64,000 nucleotides of DNA from JADFOI01 sp965218935. GTDB taxonomy: Bacteria > Acidobacteriota > UBA6911 > RPQK01 > JADFOI01. A model generated the notes under the pieces. It was not told where the DNA came from and searched no databases. It saw only the letters and a list, made by a program, of their open reading frames with translations. The translations under genes and the position numbers were made by a program. This document shows positions 43,863 to 52,320 of the stretch, piece by piece; the stretch's first letter is position 1; every line of letters begins with the position of its first letter. The stretch spans positions 29,777 to 93,776 of the forward strand of contig CBDCMH010000013.1 of NCBI GenBank assembly GCA_965218935.1. The letters are read 5' to 3'.

Positions 43863-45327
43863 CCCGTTGCCTCACGTAAAAATCTATTCCAAAGGGTATT
43901 CGTTGCCTCACTAAGAATCTATCCGAAAGGGATTGCAAAAAGTGGTGGTAAAAAGCACCAACCAGAGGAGTGGCAACCCCTTGCCCAACACCCGCAGCCT
44001 GCAGCAAGAGAAAGATTTTCACATCCAGCCCGCTTCCCATCGTTTCTTCTGCTCAGGAGTCGGTTTGAGCAAAAGGCAATTCTGAAGCCAGCCGATCTGC
44101 CGTGCCAGCTGGGCCGGATTGAGCTTCTCATACTCTCGGGCCAGTTCCCGCTTGATCTTGTCCGCCACCTCAAGGGACTCGCAGATCCTCCGGTAGGGAG
44201 TTTTCGGCACATCATACTTTTTCCAGATCCGAGACCCTCGACGTTGCTTGGCCACCATCTTCATGACCGGCTTGAAAAAGTTGATCTGCAGTCGCAGCCG
44301 ATCGTACAACTCGTTCACCAGCTCCTGTTCTCGCTCTCCCTCGTAGCGAGCATAACCCACGGCCCGCCGAACCACCGAATAGTTTTTCTGCTCCACATAA
44401 GGGTTGTCATTCTTGCGCGAGGGGCGGGTTCGGCTGAAGCTGATCTTTTCCTGCTCACAAAAACGAATCAAGTGCTTGTTGATGAACTCGCTGCCGTTGT
44501 CCGAAGCCATCCCCAGCCAAGGGAAGGGCGAGCGCTTCTGAAGCAGCTTCATCGCTTCCAGGACCCACACCTGGGCCTTATTGCGCACCGCTCGGACCTC
44601 TGTCCAGCCCGTGTACACGTCCGTCACATCCAGGGTTTGAAGGTAGTCCCCCCGACCCTGGCCTCCCTCATGGCCCACCAGGTCCACTTCCACAAAACCG
44701 GGGCGATCCTCCTGCCAGTCGGCGAAACGCTTGATCGGAATCTGGTGTTTGAGCAGCGTTCCCGGCTTGGTTCCGGATCGTCCTTTGAGACGGTGCTTGC
44801 ACCTTTCGGGCTCCAGCAGCCGATCGATGGTGGCGGCGCTGATCTGCATCAACCGCTCATGGGTGCTGGCATCCACTTTCAGTTCCCCATGTCTTTGTAA
44901 AATGGGTACCACTTCCGGCAAAATCGCGACCAGACGTTTGCCACACAAATAGTTCAGTATCTCCCAGATCATCGTCAGCGCCTTTAGAACTTTCTGGTCG
45001 TATTTGCGGGCCCGCTCTCGCCGTACTCTCTTGCCGATATCCCCTACCGCCACCAGCTTGGGGCTCAACCGGGTCCGCTTGCCCTGGTGGCGAAGCAGAT
45101 AGGCTCCATAGCAGCGGTTGTAGCCCGTCATTTGGGTAAACTCCGTCAACACTTCCCCCTTCACCTTCTTGCCCTTCTTCCGGTAGCGGGGGGCAAAACT
45201 TTTGATCAATACACGCTTTTCTGCCATCGTTAACCTCATTGGTGCCCTCCATTCCTTCATGGAGGACACTTCTATTCCCCTGCTCAGGGCCAGGCAATTT
45301 CGAATAGATTTTTGATGAGGCAATTCG
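43863..45327 (-). mobile_element. IS element copy 2 (rve/DDE transposase type), intact, TAGAG duplication
   Basis: Same ends and length as the element at 2173-3637; TAGAG flanks both sides (43858-43862 and 45328-45332). Removing it rejoins CTTCGGTAGAGTTGAACCGAAG, a hairpin into whose loop the element went. It separates pheA from rpmH and lies in the same orientation as copy 1, forming 1.47-kb direct repeats 41.7 kb apart. Confidence 0.92.
44019..45239 (-). CDS. DDE integrase-core (rve) transposase, copy 2
   Basis: 406 residues from ATG 45239 (GGAGGG upstream), with the same motifs as the copy at 2329-3549 (FVEVDLVGHEGG, ASDNGSEFINK, RKNDNPYVEQKN). Three amino-acid differences from copy 1: Leu for Pro in CESPEV, Asn for Asp in WEILDYL, and Thr for Ile in GKRIRL. 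A longer frame to 45476 reads antisense through rpmH and is not used. Confidence 0.9.
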   Translation of the reverse strand: MRLTMAEKRVLIKSFAPRYRKKGKKVKGEVLTEFTQMTGYNRCYGAYLLRHQGKRTRLSPKLVAVGDIGKRVRRERARKYDQKVLKALTMIWEILNYLCGKRLVAILPEVVPILQRHGELKVDASTHERLMQISAATIDRLLEPERCKHRLKGRSGTKPGTLLKHQIPIKRFADWQEDRPGFVEVDLVGHEGGQGRGDYLQTLDVTDVYTGWTEVRAVRNKAQVWVLEAMKLLQKRSPFPWLGMASDNGSEFINKHLIRFCEQEKISFSRTRPSRKNDNPYVEQKNYSVVRRAVGYARYEGEREQELVNELYDRLRLQINFFKPVMKMVAKQRRGSRIWKKYDVPKTPYRRICESLEVADKIKRELAREYEKLNPAQLARQIGWLQNCLLLKPTPEQKKRWEAGWM

Positions 45328-45401
45328 TAGAGTTGAACCGAAGCGGTAAAGTTGGTACCATCACCCTTCCCCAAAAGGGAAACAGGCCCCGGCAGGAGAC
45401 G

Positions 45402-45542
45402 ATGAAGCGGACATTTCAGCCAAGGAACAGAAGGCGCCGCAAGAAACATGGATTTCGTGAGCGGATGCGGCTGCACTCAGGCCGAGCTGTATTGAGAAGG
45501 CGCCGCGCAAAAGGGCGCAAGAGGTTGACGGTGAGTGGATGA
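45402..45542 (+). CDS. rpmH: 50S ribosomal protein L34
   Basis: 46 residues, MKRTFQPRNRRRRKKHGF opening and RRRRAKGRKRLTVSG ending, as in all L34 proteins. CAGGAGAC precedes the ATG. IS copy 2 ends 74 bp upstream, so its native promoter may have been displaced unless it lies in that short interval. First gene of rpmH-rnpA-yidD-yidC-jag-mnmE. Confidence 0.97.
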   Translation: MKRTFQPRNRRRRKKHGFRERMRLHSGRAVLRRRRAKGRKRLTVSG

Positions 45543-45909
45543 AAGCGGGCGCGGGTTTTCTAAGGAGGAGCGTCTCCGTAAAAGGAGGGAGTTCCTGGGG
45601 GCGTATGAACGAGGCGATAAGGTCCAGTCGGAGTACTTTGTTCTCTACATTTTGGAGAACGGGCGACCTTATCACCGCCTGGGGGTTACGGTTTCCCGAA
45701 AGATTGGCTCAGCAGTAGTCCGAAATCGAATTAAGCGCCGCCTGCGCGAAATCTTCAGAGCGAACAAGCAGGCCATCTCTCCCCACTGCGACTTCGCAGT
45801 GAACGCAAAGCGGGCGGCCGCCAGAGCGCGCAATCAGCAGATTCAGGAAGACATCCTCAAGGCGATTCTGCGGTGGAGACAGAAGGCGCCGCACAAGAGG
45901 GAAAGGTAA
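45535..45909 (+). CDS. rnpA: Ribonuclease P protein component
   Basis: 124 residues from GTG 45535, overlapping rpmH by 8 bp. Protein cofactor of the RNase P ribozyme in tRNA 5' maturation. FSKEERLRKRREFLGAYERG and the RNR motif in SAVVRNRIKRRLREIFR are present. Basic throughout. The overlap with rpmH is a common bacterial arrangement. Confidence 0.95.
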   Translation: MDESGRGFSKEERLRKRREFLGAYERGDKVQSEYFVLYILENGRPYHRLGVTVSRKIGSAVVRNRIKRRLREIFRANKQAISPHCDFAVNAKRAAARARNQQIQEDILKAILRWRQKAPHKRER

Positions 45910-45922
45910 GGCGGTAAGAATT

Positions 45923-46123
45923 TTGCCGATAGGGCTAATCAGGGTCTACCAGCTGACGATTGCACCCTTCTTGCCGCCCTCCTGCCGATTCGACCCCTCC
46001 TGCTCTGAGTATATGCGCCAAGCGATCGATAAATTTGGGGTTGGGCGTGGCGCATACCTTGGGGTGAAGAGAATACTTCGTTGCCACCCCTGGCATCCCG
46101 GAGGGATTGACCCCATTCCTTAA
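45923..46123 (+). CDS. yidD: YidD membrane protein insertion efficiency factor
   Basis: 66 residues from TTG 45923. Family pattern YQLTIAPFLPPSCRFDPSCSEYMRQAI with the conserved cysteines, followed by LGVKRILRCHPWHPGGIDPIP. A small inner-membrane-associated protein that aids YidC. Lies between rnpA and yidC, as usual. Confidence 0.94.
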   Translation: MPIGLIRVYQLTIAPFLPPSCRFDPSCSEYMRQAIDKFGVGRGAYLGVKRILRCHPWHPGGIDPIP

Positions 46124-46139
46124 AGAGCGATCGAAGTCT

Positions 46140-47855
46140 ATGGCTCTCCAAGACCCCCCTGAAATGGGCATGGAAAAGCGGCTGCTCCTGGCTATGGTTT
46201 TGTCCATGGCGATCTTGTTTCTGGTTCCCTATCTATATCGTGAGCCAGCGCCACTACCAGCCGCAGAGCCAACCGTGGAAGCCGAGGAGCCAGGCCAGCC
46301 ATCGGTCAGCCGGGAACTCCCCGAGGGGCTCCCTGAAGTAGAGGAGGCGATGCCAGCGACCCGGTCGACTCGCCAGATCGTCGAAGTGGAAAACGAGGAC
46401 CTGGTCCTGCGGTGGAGCAATGCAGGCGGCGTTTTGCAGAGCGCTCGGCTCATCACGAAGGCCGATGGAGCGGGGTCGCAACTGAAGTATCGCACGGCAG
46501 ACAACCTTCCCCTGGAAGTCATTCCCCAGCAATTACCGGAGACCATGAGGCAGGTATTTGGGATCCGCACAGGAGATGAAGAATGGGACGAGCGTTTGAT
46601 GGGGGCTGTGTATGAAGTAGCTGGAGTCGCTGGGGACAGAGTTCAAGCCCCAGCAGAAATCACTTTTCATTACCGAGATGCCCAGCTTGAGGTGATCCGG
46701 AAAGTCAGCGTTCCGGCAGCGGGCTATCTTGTCGAGATGGAAACGGAAGTTCGCGCGCAAGGGCGGCCCGTTCCCTTTTCCGTCCTTTTGGGGCCGGGAA
46801 TTGGCGAAGTCTCGACCCCCAACCAGGAGGATTTTGCAGAACCCAAAGCCGTGTACTACCTGGATGGAGCGGTGCAGAAGTACACCGCCGAAGAGCTGGA
46901 AGAGGAATCGACACCGTTCCCGGCCGGGGCTCGCTGGGTGGCTTTGGACAGCAAATATTTTACCTATCTGCTTCTGAGCCCGAACAACATCCGCGGCGGG
47001 AGAATTGCGCGCACCAGCTTTGTTCAAGAAATGCCCGGCGAGGAGCCGCTGGAGGTGTCCTTGTTGCGTGCGGAGGTGGACATGGTGGAGGGTGCCCGCT
47101 ACACGGCGTTCCTGGGGCCCAAACCCTACCAGGTACTGCAAGCCGCGGATGCGACGCTGAGCCAACTGATTGACTACGGATGGTTTGCCTTTTTGGTTCG
47201 GCCCCTGTTGTTTAGCTTGAACTTTATCTACCAATACCTCCACAACTACGGCTGGGCAATAATCGTCCTCACATTCGGCATTAATGCAGCGCTCTTCCCC
47301 GTGCGCTACAAACAGATGGCCTCTATGAAGAAAATGTCGGAGCTTCAACCTCAGATGAAGGCCATTCAGGATAAGTACAAGCGAATGAAGCGCGACGACC
47401 CGCGCAAACCGAAGATGAATGAAGAAGTGATGGGGCTGTACAAGAAACACGGGGTGAACCCTCTAGGAGGGTGTTTGCCGCTGGTGATTCAAATGCCCTT
47501 CCTCTTTGCCTTCTATAGAATGTTATATTCCTCTATCGAGTTGAGGGGCGCGCCTTTTATCGGTTGGATTCAGGATCTTTCCCGCTACGACCCGTATTAT
47601 GTGACGCCGATCTTGATGGGGGTCAGCATGGTTGTTCAGCAAAAGATGACTCCGGCCGCTGGTGATCCCACCCAACGCAAAATGATGATGCTTCTCCCCA
47701 TAGTCTTTACCTTCTTTTTCCTGAACTTTTCCAGTGGGTTAGTCCTGTATTTTCTGTTCAGCAACCTCTTTGGTATGATGTTTCAGTTTTTGACCCAAAG
47801 ATGGCAGCGGGCAGCGCCAGAGGTAGCTACAAAGAAACCTGCGAAGAAAAAATGA
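46140..47855 (+). CDS. yidC: Membrane protein insertase YidC
   Basis: 571 residues from ATG 46140. First membrane segment LLLAMVLSMAILFLVPYLY, a large periplasmic P1 domain (about residues 50-340), then the Oxa1 core: LFSLNFIYQYLHNYGWAIIV, the cytoplasmic Lys-rich loop MASMKKMSELQPQMKAIQDK, GCLPLVIQMPFLFAFYRML, and further segments ending FSSGLVLYFLFSNLFGMMFQ. The hydrophilic-groove Arg is in NAALFPVRYKQ. Gram-negative type by its P1 domain. It ends with a Lys-rich tail. Confidence 0.97.
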   Translation: MALQDPPEMGMEKRLLLAMVLSMAILFLVPYLYREPAPLPAAEPTVEAEEPGQPSVSRELPEGLPEVEEAMPATRSTRQIVEVENEDLVLRWSNAGGVLQSARLITKADGAGSQLKYRTADNLPLEVIPQQLPETMRQVFGIRTGDEEWDERLMGAVYEVAGVAGDRVQAPAEITFHYRDAQLEVIRKVSVPAAGYLVEMETEVRAQGRPVPFSVLLGPGIGEVSTPNQEDFAEPKAVYYLDGAVQKYTAEELEEESTPFPAGARWVALDSKYFTYLLLSPNNIRGGRIARTSFVQEMPGEEPLEVSLLRAEVDMVEGARYTAFLGPKPYQVLQAADATLSQLIDYGWFAFLVRPLLFSLNFIYQYLHNYGWAIIVLTFGINAALFPVRYKQMASMKKMSELQPQMKAIQDKYKRMKRDDPRKPKMNEEVMGLYKKHGVNPLGGCLPLVIQMPFLFAFYRMLYSSIELRGAPFIGWIQDLSRYDPYYVTPILMGVSMVVQQKMTPAAGDPTQRKMMMLLPIVFTFFFLNFSSGLVLYFLFSNLFGMMFQFLTQRWQRAAPEVATKKPAKKK

Positions 47856-47874
47856 CAACCCGATCGATCTAATC

Positions 47875-48339
47875 ATGGATTTCGACAACGAGAAGCTGGA
47901 GAGTGAAGTCGACCGTTTTTTGGAGAGATTGCTTCAGGGTGCCGGTCTTGACCTGGAGTTTCGCTGCGAATCGGAAGATCAAATAATGACGGTTTGGCTT
48001 TCTGGCCAAGATGGCCCAATGGTTGTGAGCGATAATGGGCGCTTGCTCTATGCGATCAACCATCTGCTCAATCGTGTTTTCTACGAGAAGCCGCCCCAGC
48101 GGTGCAGTTTTGTTGTGGATTGCAATGGATATCGAGCGGAGCGGGAAGCGCAGCTTCAGGGGCTGGCCCGTGAAGCTGCGGAAAGAGCGAAGCAGTCAGG
48201 CAACCTTGTGCCGCTGGAGCCCATGCCCGCCAGCGAGAGGCGCGTCATCCATCTCGCATTAGCCCAGGAACCCGGTGTCAGTACCGAAAGCGAGGGGGCC
48301 GGCGCACACCGCCGCGTAGTGATCCTTCCGTCGCGGTAG
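47875..48339 (+). CDS. Jag/KhpB-type RNA-binding protein (KH and R3H domains)
   Basis: 154 residues. A KH-like domain (VWLSGQDGPMVVSDNGRLLYAINHLLNRVF, containing GRLL in place of the usual IGKRG-type loop) is followed by an R3H domain: LVPLEPMPASERRVIHLAL then the conserved STESEGAGAHRRVVI. The N-terminal Jag_N part is missing. Such proteins bind RNA and sit beside yidC in many genomes. The TAG stop codon is the first three bases of repeat B7. Confidence 0.9.
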   Translation: MDFDNEKLESEVDRFLERLLQGAGLDLEFRCESEDQIMTVWLSGQDGPMVVSDNGRLLYAINHLLNRVFYEKPPQRCSFVVDCNGYRAEREAQLQGLAREAAERAKQSGNLVPLEPMPASERRVIHLALAQEPGVSTESEGAGAHRRVVILPSR

Positions 48340-48487
48340 CCGGGATCATGCATAAATTGTCTACTGTAGCGCAATCATTCTGGCTGGCTGCGCGACCCGC
48401 AAAGGCGGGTGCCCCTGGGCTCCTCGGCGCACTGCATGAGTACGCCTGCGGCGCTTCGTCACGAAACCCTATACATAATCCCGGCTA
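48337..48487. repeat. Palindromic repeat family B, copy B7 (151 bp)
   Basis: TAGCCGGGATCATGCATAA at the left and TAGCCGGGATTATGTATAG (reverse complement) at the right; the interior is reversed relative to the other copies (TGTCTACTGTAGC near the left, CTTCGTCACGAAACC near the right). Its left end provides the jag stop; its right end is 14 bp from the mnmE start. Confidence 0.8.
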
Positions 48488-48501
48488 GGCTTTTCACCAC
48501 G

Positions 48502-49875
48502 GTGACTTACGGCCAAGAGAGAACCATTGTCGCTGTCGCGACCCCGCCCGGGAGAGGGGCCATTTCGCTCTTGCGCCTGAGCGGACCTCAGGCCAAGGAG
48601 TTTGCCACCCGCCGGTTCCGTGCCCACGGCCGGGGGGATTGGGTCCCTCGCCGGCCACTACGAGGCCACTTCCTGGACTCCCAAGGAAACTCGCTGGATC
48701 AAGTCTTGATGACATTTTTCCCCGGACCCGCCTCCTATACCGGGGAAGATGCGGTTGAAATCACGTGCCACGGCAGCCCGGTGGTGGCGCAGCAGATGCT
48801 ACAGAGCCTTCTAGAGTTGGGAGCCCAGTTGGCTGAACCGGGAGAATTTACCCTGCGAGCGTTTTTGAATGAGAAGATGGACTTGGCGCAGGCCGAAGCG
48901 GTCCGAGACTTGATTAATAGCCAGACAGCGTTCCAGGCCAAGGTGGCCGCGGAGCAACTGGAGGGGAGGCTTTCCCGAACATTGGAGCCTATTAAGAATG
49001 AACTGGTGCGCATTTTGTGCCAGATGGAGACCGCGGTCGAGTTTGTCGAAGATGATGTCGAGCCGGAAGAACGTGGGAGGCTAACCGAAGCGTTGCAAGG
49101 GGTAGAGCGACAATTGGCAGAGTTGGAAGAGAGTTTTCGTTTGGGGAAGATTGTCCAGGAGGGAATCTCGGTTGCCATAACGGGCAAGCCGAATTCAGGT
49201 AAGTCAAGTCTTTTCAACTCTTTAGTTGCAGAGGAGCGAGTGATTGTCACCGCTATCCCGGGGACCACACGTGATGCGGTGACCGAGACCATCAATCTTG
49301 AGGGAATTCCGGCCCGCCTGGTGGACACGGCGGGAATCCGGGAGTCGGTGGACCCGCTGGAGCACCTGGGAGTCCAGAAGTCTTTAGAGTACCTGCGGCA
49401 GTCCGATGCCGTGCTTTTTGTGTTGGATCAGGCGACTCCCTTTGGTGAGGAGGATCTTCGCATTTGGGAGTTGGTGCGGAAGCAGCGCTGCGTTCTCGTG
49501 CTTAACAAAGAAGACCTGCCTGCTCGCCGCCTGAAGATCCCTCCCGAACTGGAAGAGGCTTGCGCGGCTAGGGTTAGGGTCTCCGCGCTTGAGAGAACCC
49601 ATCTCCGCGATCTCAAGGTCGCTCTTTTGAATGCCGTTACCGGCGAATGGGAACAGGAAGGGGTCATGATCACCAACGTTCGGCACAAGAGCTGCCTGGA
49701 GGCAGCTCGTAAGCACCTCCAGGTGGGGATCGGATCGTACCAGCAGGGAATGAGCGAGGAATTTCCTCTTTATGATTTCCGCAAGGCTTTGGATTGGCTG
49801 GGGCAAATCACGGGAGCGACCACTGTGGACGATATTCTCCAGGAGATCTTTTCAACGTTTTGCATCGGCAAGTGA
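48502..49875 (+). CDS. mnmE: tRNA modification GTPase MnmE
   Basis: 457 residues from GTG 48502; the longer frame starts inside repeat B7. With MnmG it makes the 5-carboxymethylaminomethyl group at wobble U34. The N-terminal folate-binding domain has TPPGRGAISLLRLSG and AEPGEFTLRAFLNEKMDLAQAE. G motifs are ITGKPNSGKSSLFN, GTTRD, DTAGIRE and LNKED; the C-terminal FCIGK carries the essential Cys. Complete and typical. Partner mnmG is at 54488. Confidence 0.96.
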   Translation: MTYGQERTIVAVATPPGRGAISLLRLSGPQAKEFATRRFRAHGRGDWVPRRPLRGHFLDSQGNSLDQVLMTFFPGPASYTGEDAVEITCHGSPVVAQQMLQSLLELGAQLAEPGEFTLRAFLNEKMDLAQAEAVRDLINSQTAFQAKVAAEQLEGRLSRTLEPIKNELVRILCQMETAVEFVEDDVEPEERGRLTEALQGVERQLAELEESFRLGKIVQEGISVAITGKPNSGKSSLFNSLVAEERVIVTAIPGTTRDAVTETINLEGIPARLVDTAGIRESVDPLEHLGVQKSLEYLRQSDAVLFVLDQATPFGEEDLRIWELVRKQRCVLVLNKEDLPARRLKIPPELEEACAARVRVSALERTHLRDLKVALLNAVTGEWEQEGVMITNVRHKSCLEAARKHLQVGIGSYQQGMSEEFPLYDFRKALDWLGQITGATTVDDILQEIFSTFCIGK

Positions 49876-49910
49876 AGAAGTGGCCGCTCGAAGAGTTGGC
49901 CAGAAGCTGC

Positions 49911-50750
49911 TCATCCCGGGTGGCAGCACCACAGGTCCTGGTAGAGTCGCTCTAAGTCATCCGGGGAGTTGAAGTGCAGGACAATCTGGCCCCGCTGACC
50001 CCGCCGCCGGATCTCAACGCGAGTTTTCCACCGTTCTTCAAGTTTCTGCTCTGCGGCCCCTATGTTGGGGTCTTTGGTGGCGGTTCGAGGTTGCGGAGGA
50101 TCCAGACGAAGCTGGGCGCGCCGCTCTGTTTCCCGCACCGAGAGCCCGCGAGCGATGACCTGCTCAGCCAGTTGAAGTTGATCCTTCCTGGGCAGCTGGA
50201 TGAGGGCGCGGGCGTGGCCCATGGACATCTCTTCGTTCATCACCGCTTCTTGGATGGAGCGGGGAAGTCGAAGTAAGCGCAGACTGTTGGTGACGGCTGT
50301 GCGGCTTCGCCCAACCCGCCGGGCAATTTCGTCGTGGGTAAGGGCGAACTGATCCGCCAAGAGTTGATAGGCTTGGCCTTCCTCTATGGGGCTGAGCTCA
50401 TCGCGCTGAATATTTTCGACTAGGGCGAGCTCCAACATTTTCTCGTCCGAGACGTGCTGGACGATGGCTGGAATGCGCTGCAGGCCCACCTGCTGAGCAG
50501 CTCTCCAGCGGCGTTCTCCCACGACAATCTCGTAGCCACCACCACTTGCCCGGACGACGATGGGCTGCAAGAGCCCGTTTTCTTTGATGGAAGCAGCCAA
50601 TTCTTGGAGCTTTTTCGGTTCAAACTGAAGGCGGGGTTGCAGGGGATTGGGTTGAATCCGGTCCAGGTCGAGCTCGATGAGTGAGGTGGAGCGGGCAGGG
50701 CTCTGAGGAAGCAAGACATCGAGACCTTTTCCGAGCGCTTGACGCTTCAT
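49911..50750 (-). CDS. parB: Chromosome-partitioning protein ParB
   Basis: 279 residues. The ParB/Srx nucleotide (CTP) fold has LIELDLDRIQPNPLQPR and VVGERRWRAAQQVGLQRIPAIV; the HTH is THDEIARRVGRSRTAVTNSLRLL; the C-terminal dimerisation part is short. It loads at parS and slides as a CTP clamp. Start overlaps parA stop (ATGA). A matching parS lies at 51597-51610. Confidence 0.95.
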   Translation of the reverse strand: MKRQALGKGLDVLLPQSPARSTSLIELDLDRIQPNPLQPRLQFEPKKLQELAASIKENGLLQPIVVRASGGGYEIVVGERRWRAAQQVGLQRIPAIVQHVSDEKMLELALVENIQRDELSPIEEGQAYQLLADQFALTHDEIARRVGRSRTAVTNSLRLLRLPRSIQEAVMNEEMSMGHARALIQLPRKDQLQLAEQVIARGLSVRETERRAQLRLDPPQPRTATKDPNIGAAEQKLEERWKTRVEIRRRGQRGQIVLHFNSPDDLERLYQDLWCCHPG

Positions 50751-51568
50751 GAGCCGACTCCGATGGATTGGGAGGAATAGGAATGCCTTTCCTCGGAAGG
50801 TGACAGTTTAGCGAGGATTTCACGTCCCAGCTGCAGGTAGCTGTCGGCTCCTTTGGAGCGGGGATCGTAGAGCAAGATGGGCTTGCCAAAACTGGGAGAT
50901 TCGGCCAATCGCACATTGCGAGGAATGATGACTTGGAAGACATGATCTCCAAGGTGCCCTCGCACATTTCGGCGAATCTGACTGGAAAGGTTAAGCCGCT
51001 CGTCGTACATGGTGAGCAGCACTCCTTCCACACAAAGCCTGGGATTGAAGCTCTGCTGGACACTGGCAAGAGTGCCCATGAGCTCGGAAAGCCCTTCCAA
51101 GGCAAAATACTCGCATTGGATGGGAATGAGCAGCGAGTCGGCTGCCACCAGACCGTTTAGGGTGAGAATGCCCAGAGTGGGAGGGCAGTCGATCAAAATG
51201 AAATCGTAGCGGCCGCGCAGGGGTTCCAGAGCCTGGGTGAGGCGAAATTCCCGCTCCTGGACCCCTAGCAATTCGATGGTTGCTCCCGTCAGCTCTCGGT
51301 TAGAGGGAAGGAGATCAAGAGAGTCCAGCTCGGTTGAGCAGATGGCTAAGAGCGAATCCGCGCCCTGGGACAGGACATGATAGGCCGATATCTCAAGAGC
51401 ATCCTTGTCCATCCCCAAACCGGAGGTGCAATTCCCCTGTGGATCCAGGTCAACGACCAGGATGCGCAAATCCGCCGCTGCCAGGGAGGCCCCAAGGTTA
51501 ATCGCCGTCGTCGTTTTCCCCACACCGCCCTTCTGGTTGGCGATGGCAATTGTTCGAGCCCTAGACAT
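50747..51568 (-). CDS. parA: Chromosome-partitioning ATPase ParA (Soj)
   Basis: 273 residues from ATG 51568; a 27-codon upstream extension would translate across the parS site and is not used. Deviant Walker A IANQKGGVGKTTTAINLG, LRILVVDLDPQGNCTSGLG, and YDFILIDCPPTLGILTLNGL. ATP-dependent DNA-binding partner of ParB. Chromosomal type by its lack of an N-terminal HTH. Confidence 0.95.
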   Translation of the reverse strand: MSRARTIAIANQKGGVGKTTTAINLGASLAAADLRILVVDLDPQGNCTSGLGMDKDALEISAYHVLSQGADSLLAICSTELDSLDLLPSNRELTGATIELLGVQEREFRLTQALEPLRGRYDFILIDCPPTLGILTLNGLVAADSLLIPIQCEYFALEGLSELMGTLASVQQSFNPRLCVEGVLLTMYDERLNLSSQIRRNVRGHLGDHVFQVIIPRNVRLAESPSFGKPILLYDPRSKGADSYLQLGREILAKLSPSEERHSYSSQSIGVGS

Positions 51569-51596
51569 CGAGCCTAAGATAGCATGAGCCGACGAC

Positions 51597-51610
51597 GTTT
51601 CACGTGAAAC
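51597..51610. promoter_or_regulatory. parS centromere site
   Basis: Perfect 14-bp palindrome GTTTCACGTGAAAC, the core of the bacterial parS consensus TGTTTCACGTGAAACA; outer bases differ. It lies 29 bp upstream of parA, so ParB binding could also control parAB. No second copy was noticed in the window. Confidence 0.88.
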
Positions 51611-51734
51611 CCCGCCGGCCTCCTTAAAAAGGGACAGAAGTTTTTTCACCTTCAGCCGTCTTTTTTTCGCAGTTTTTCGCTTCCCAACGTAAATAGCTAT
51701 TAGAAGACGAGTTTACTGGAAAGCTGAGAGATCG

Positions 51735-52320
51735 ATGCGCCGCCCTAGACTAAAAGTAGACGCTTCAGCCTGGTACCATTGCTATAATCGGGCGAACGGA
51801 CCCCTGAGAGATTTCCCCTTGGATTCTCTCGTATCCCATCGGAAGCTGCTGCAGATCATCCGCTACTACGTTCTTGGATACAGCTGCGAGGCGTGCGGGT
51901 TTTCTATCATGGGTAACCACTATCACTTAGTCGTCCGCTTTGAGGCGTTTCGCCAACTGAGCCAGGAGGAGCTAGAAGAAAGGCCTCGGTACTTTTATCC
52001 TAAGCCGGAGCAAACGGCCCACTGGGCCCGCCGCCACTGGGCCCGTTTTAATCGGCGCCTGTTCGACGTTTCTGAACTCATGCGCAACGTCCAGATGGTT
52101 TACGCCAAGTGGCACAATCGGCGATTTCGCCGCCGGGGATCGTTTTGGGAAGGTCGATTCAAATCGACCCTGTTGATCGATCTGGAAGCCGTCCAGGAGT
52201 GCCTGCTCTATGCCGAGTTAAATCCGGTACGAGCAGGTCTGGTGCAACGACCGGAACGATGGATCCGATCCTCCGCCTACCTTCGGGATGTGAAGAAAGA
52301 CCACTGGCTACTTTCTCTAG
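51735..52320 (+). pseudogene. HUH (Y1, RAYT/IS200-like) transposase, 5' part
   Basis: First 195 codons of a REP-associated-type tyrosine transposase: SAWYHCYNRANG opening, HUH pair in GFSIMGNHYHLVVR (about residue 62), RFNRRLFDVSELMRNVQMVYAKW, and the candidate nucleophile Tyr in LLYAELNPVRAG (about residue 158). It is broken at CTAG (52317-52320) by an IS1182-like element. Its continuation is at 53766-54110. The open frame seen beyond 52320 is IS sequence. Confidence 0.88.

Noticed and set aside
45240..45476. N-terminal extension of transposase copy 2
   Set aside because: Runs past the IS end and antisense through rpmH; copy 1 lacks this extension.
48409..48501. N-terminal extension of mnmE
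   Set aside because: Encoded by repeat B7; MnmE proteins begin near YGQERTIVAVAT.
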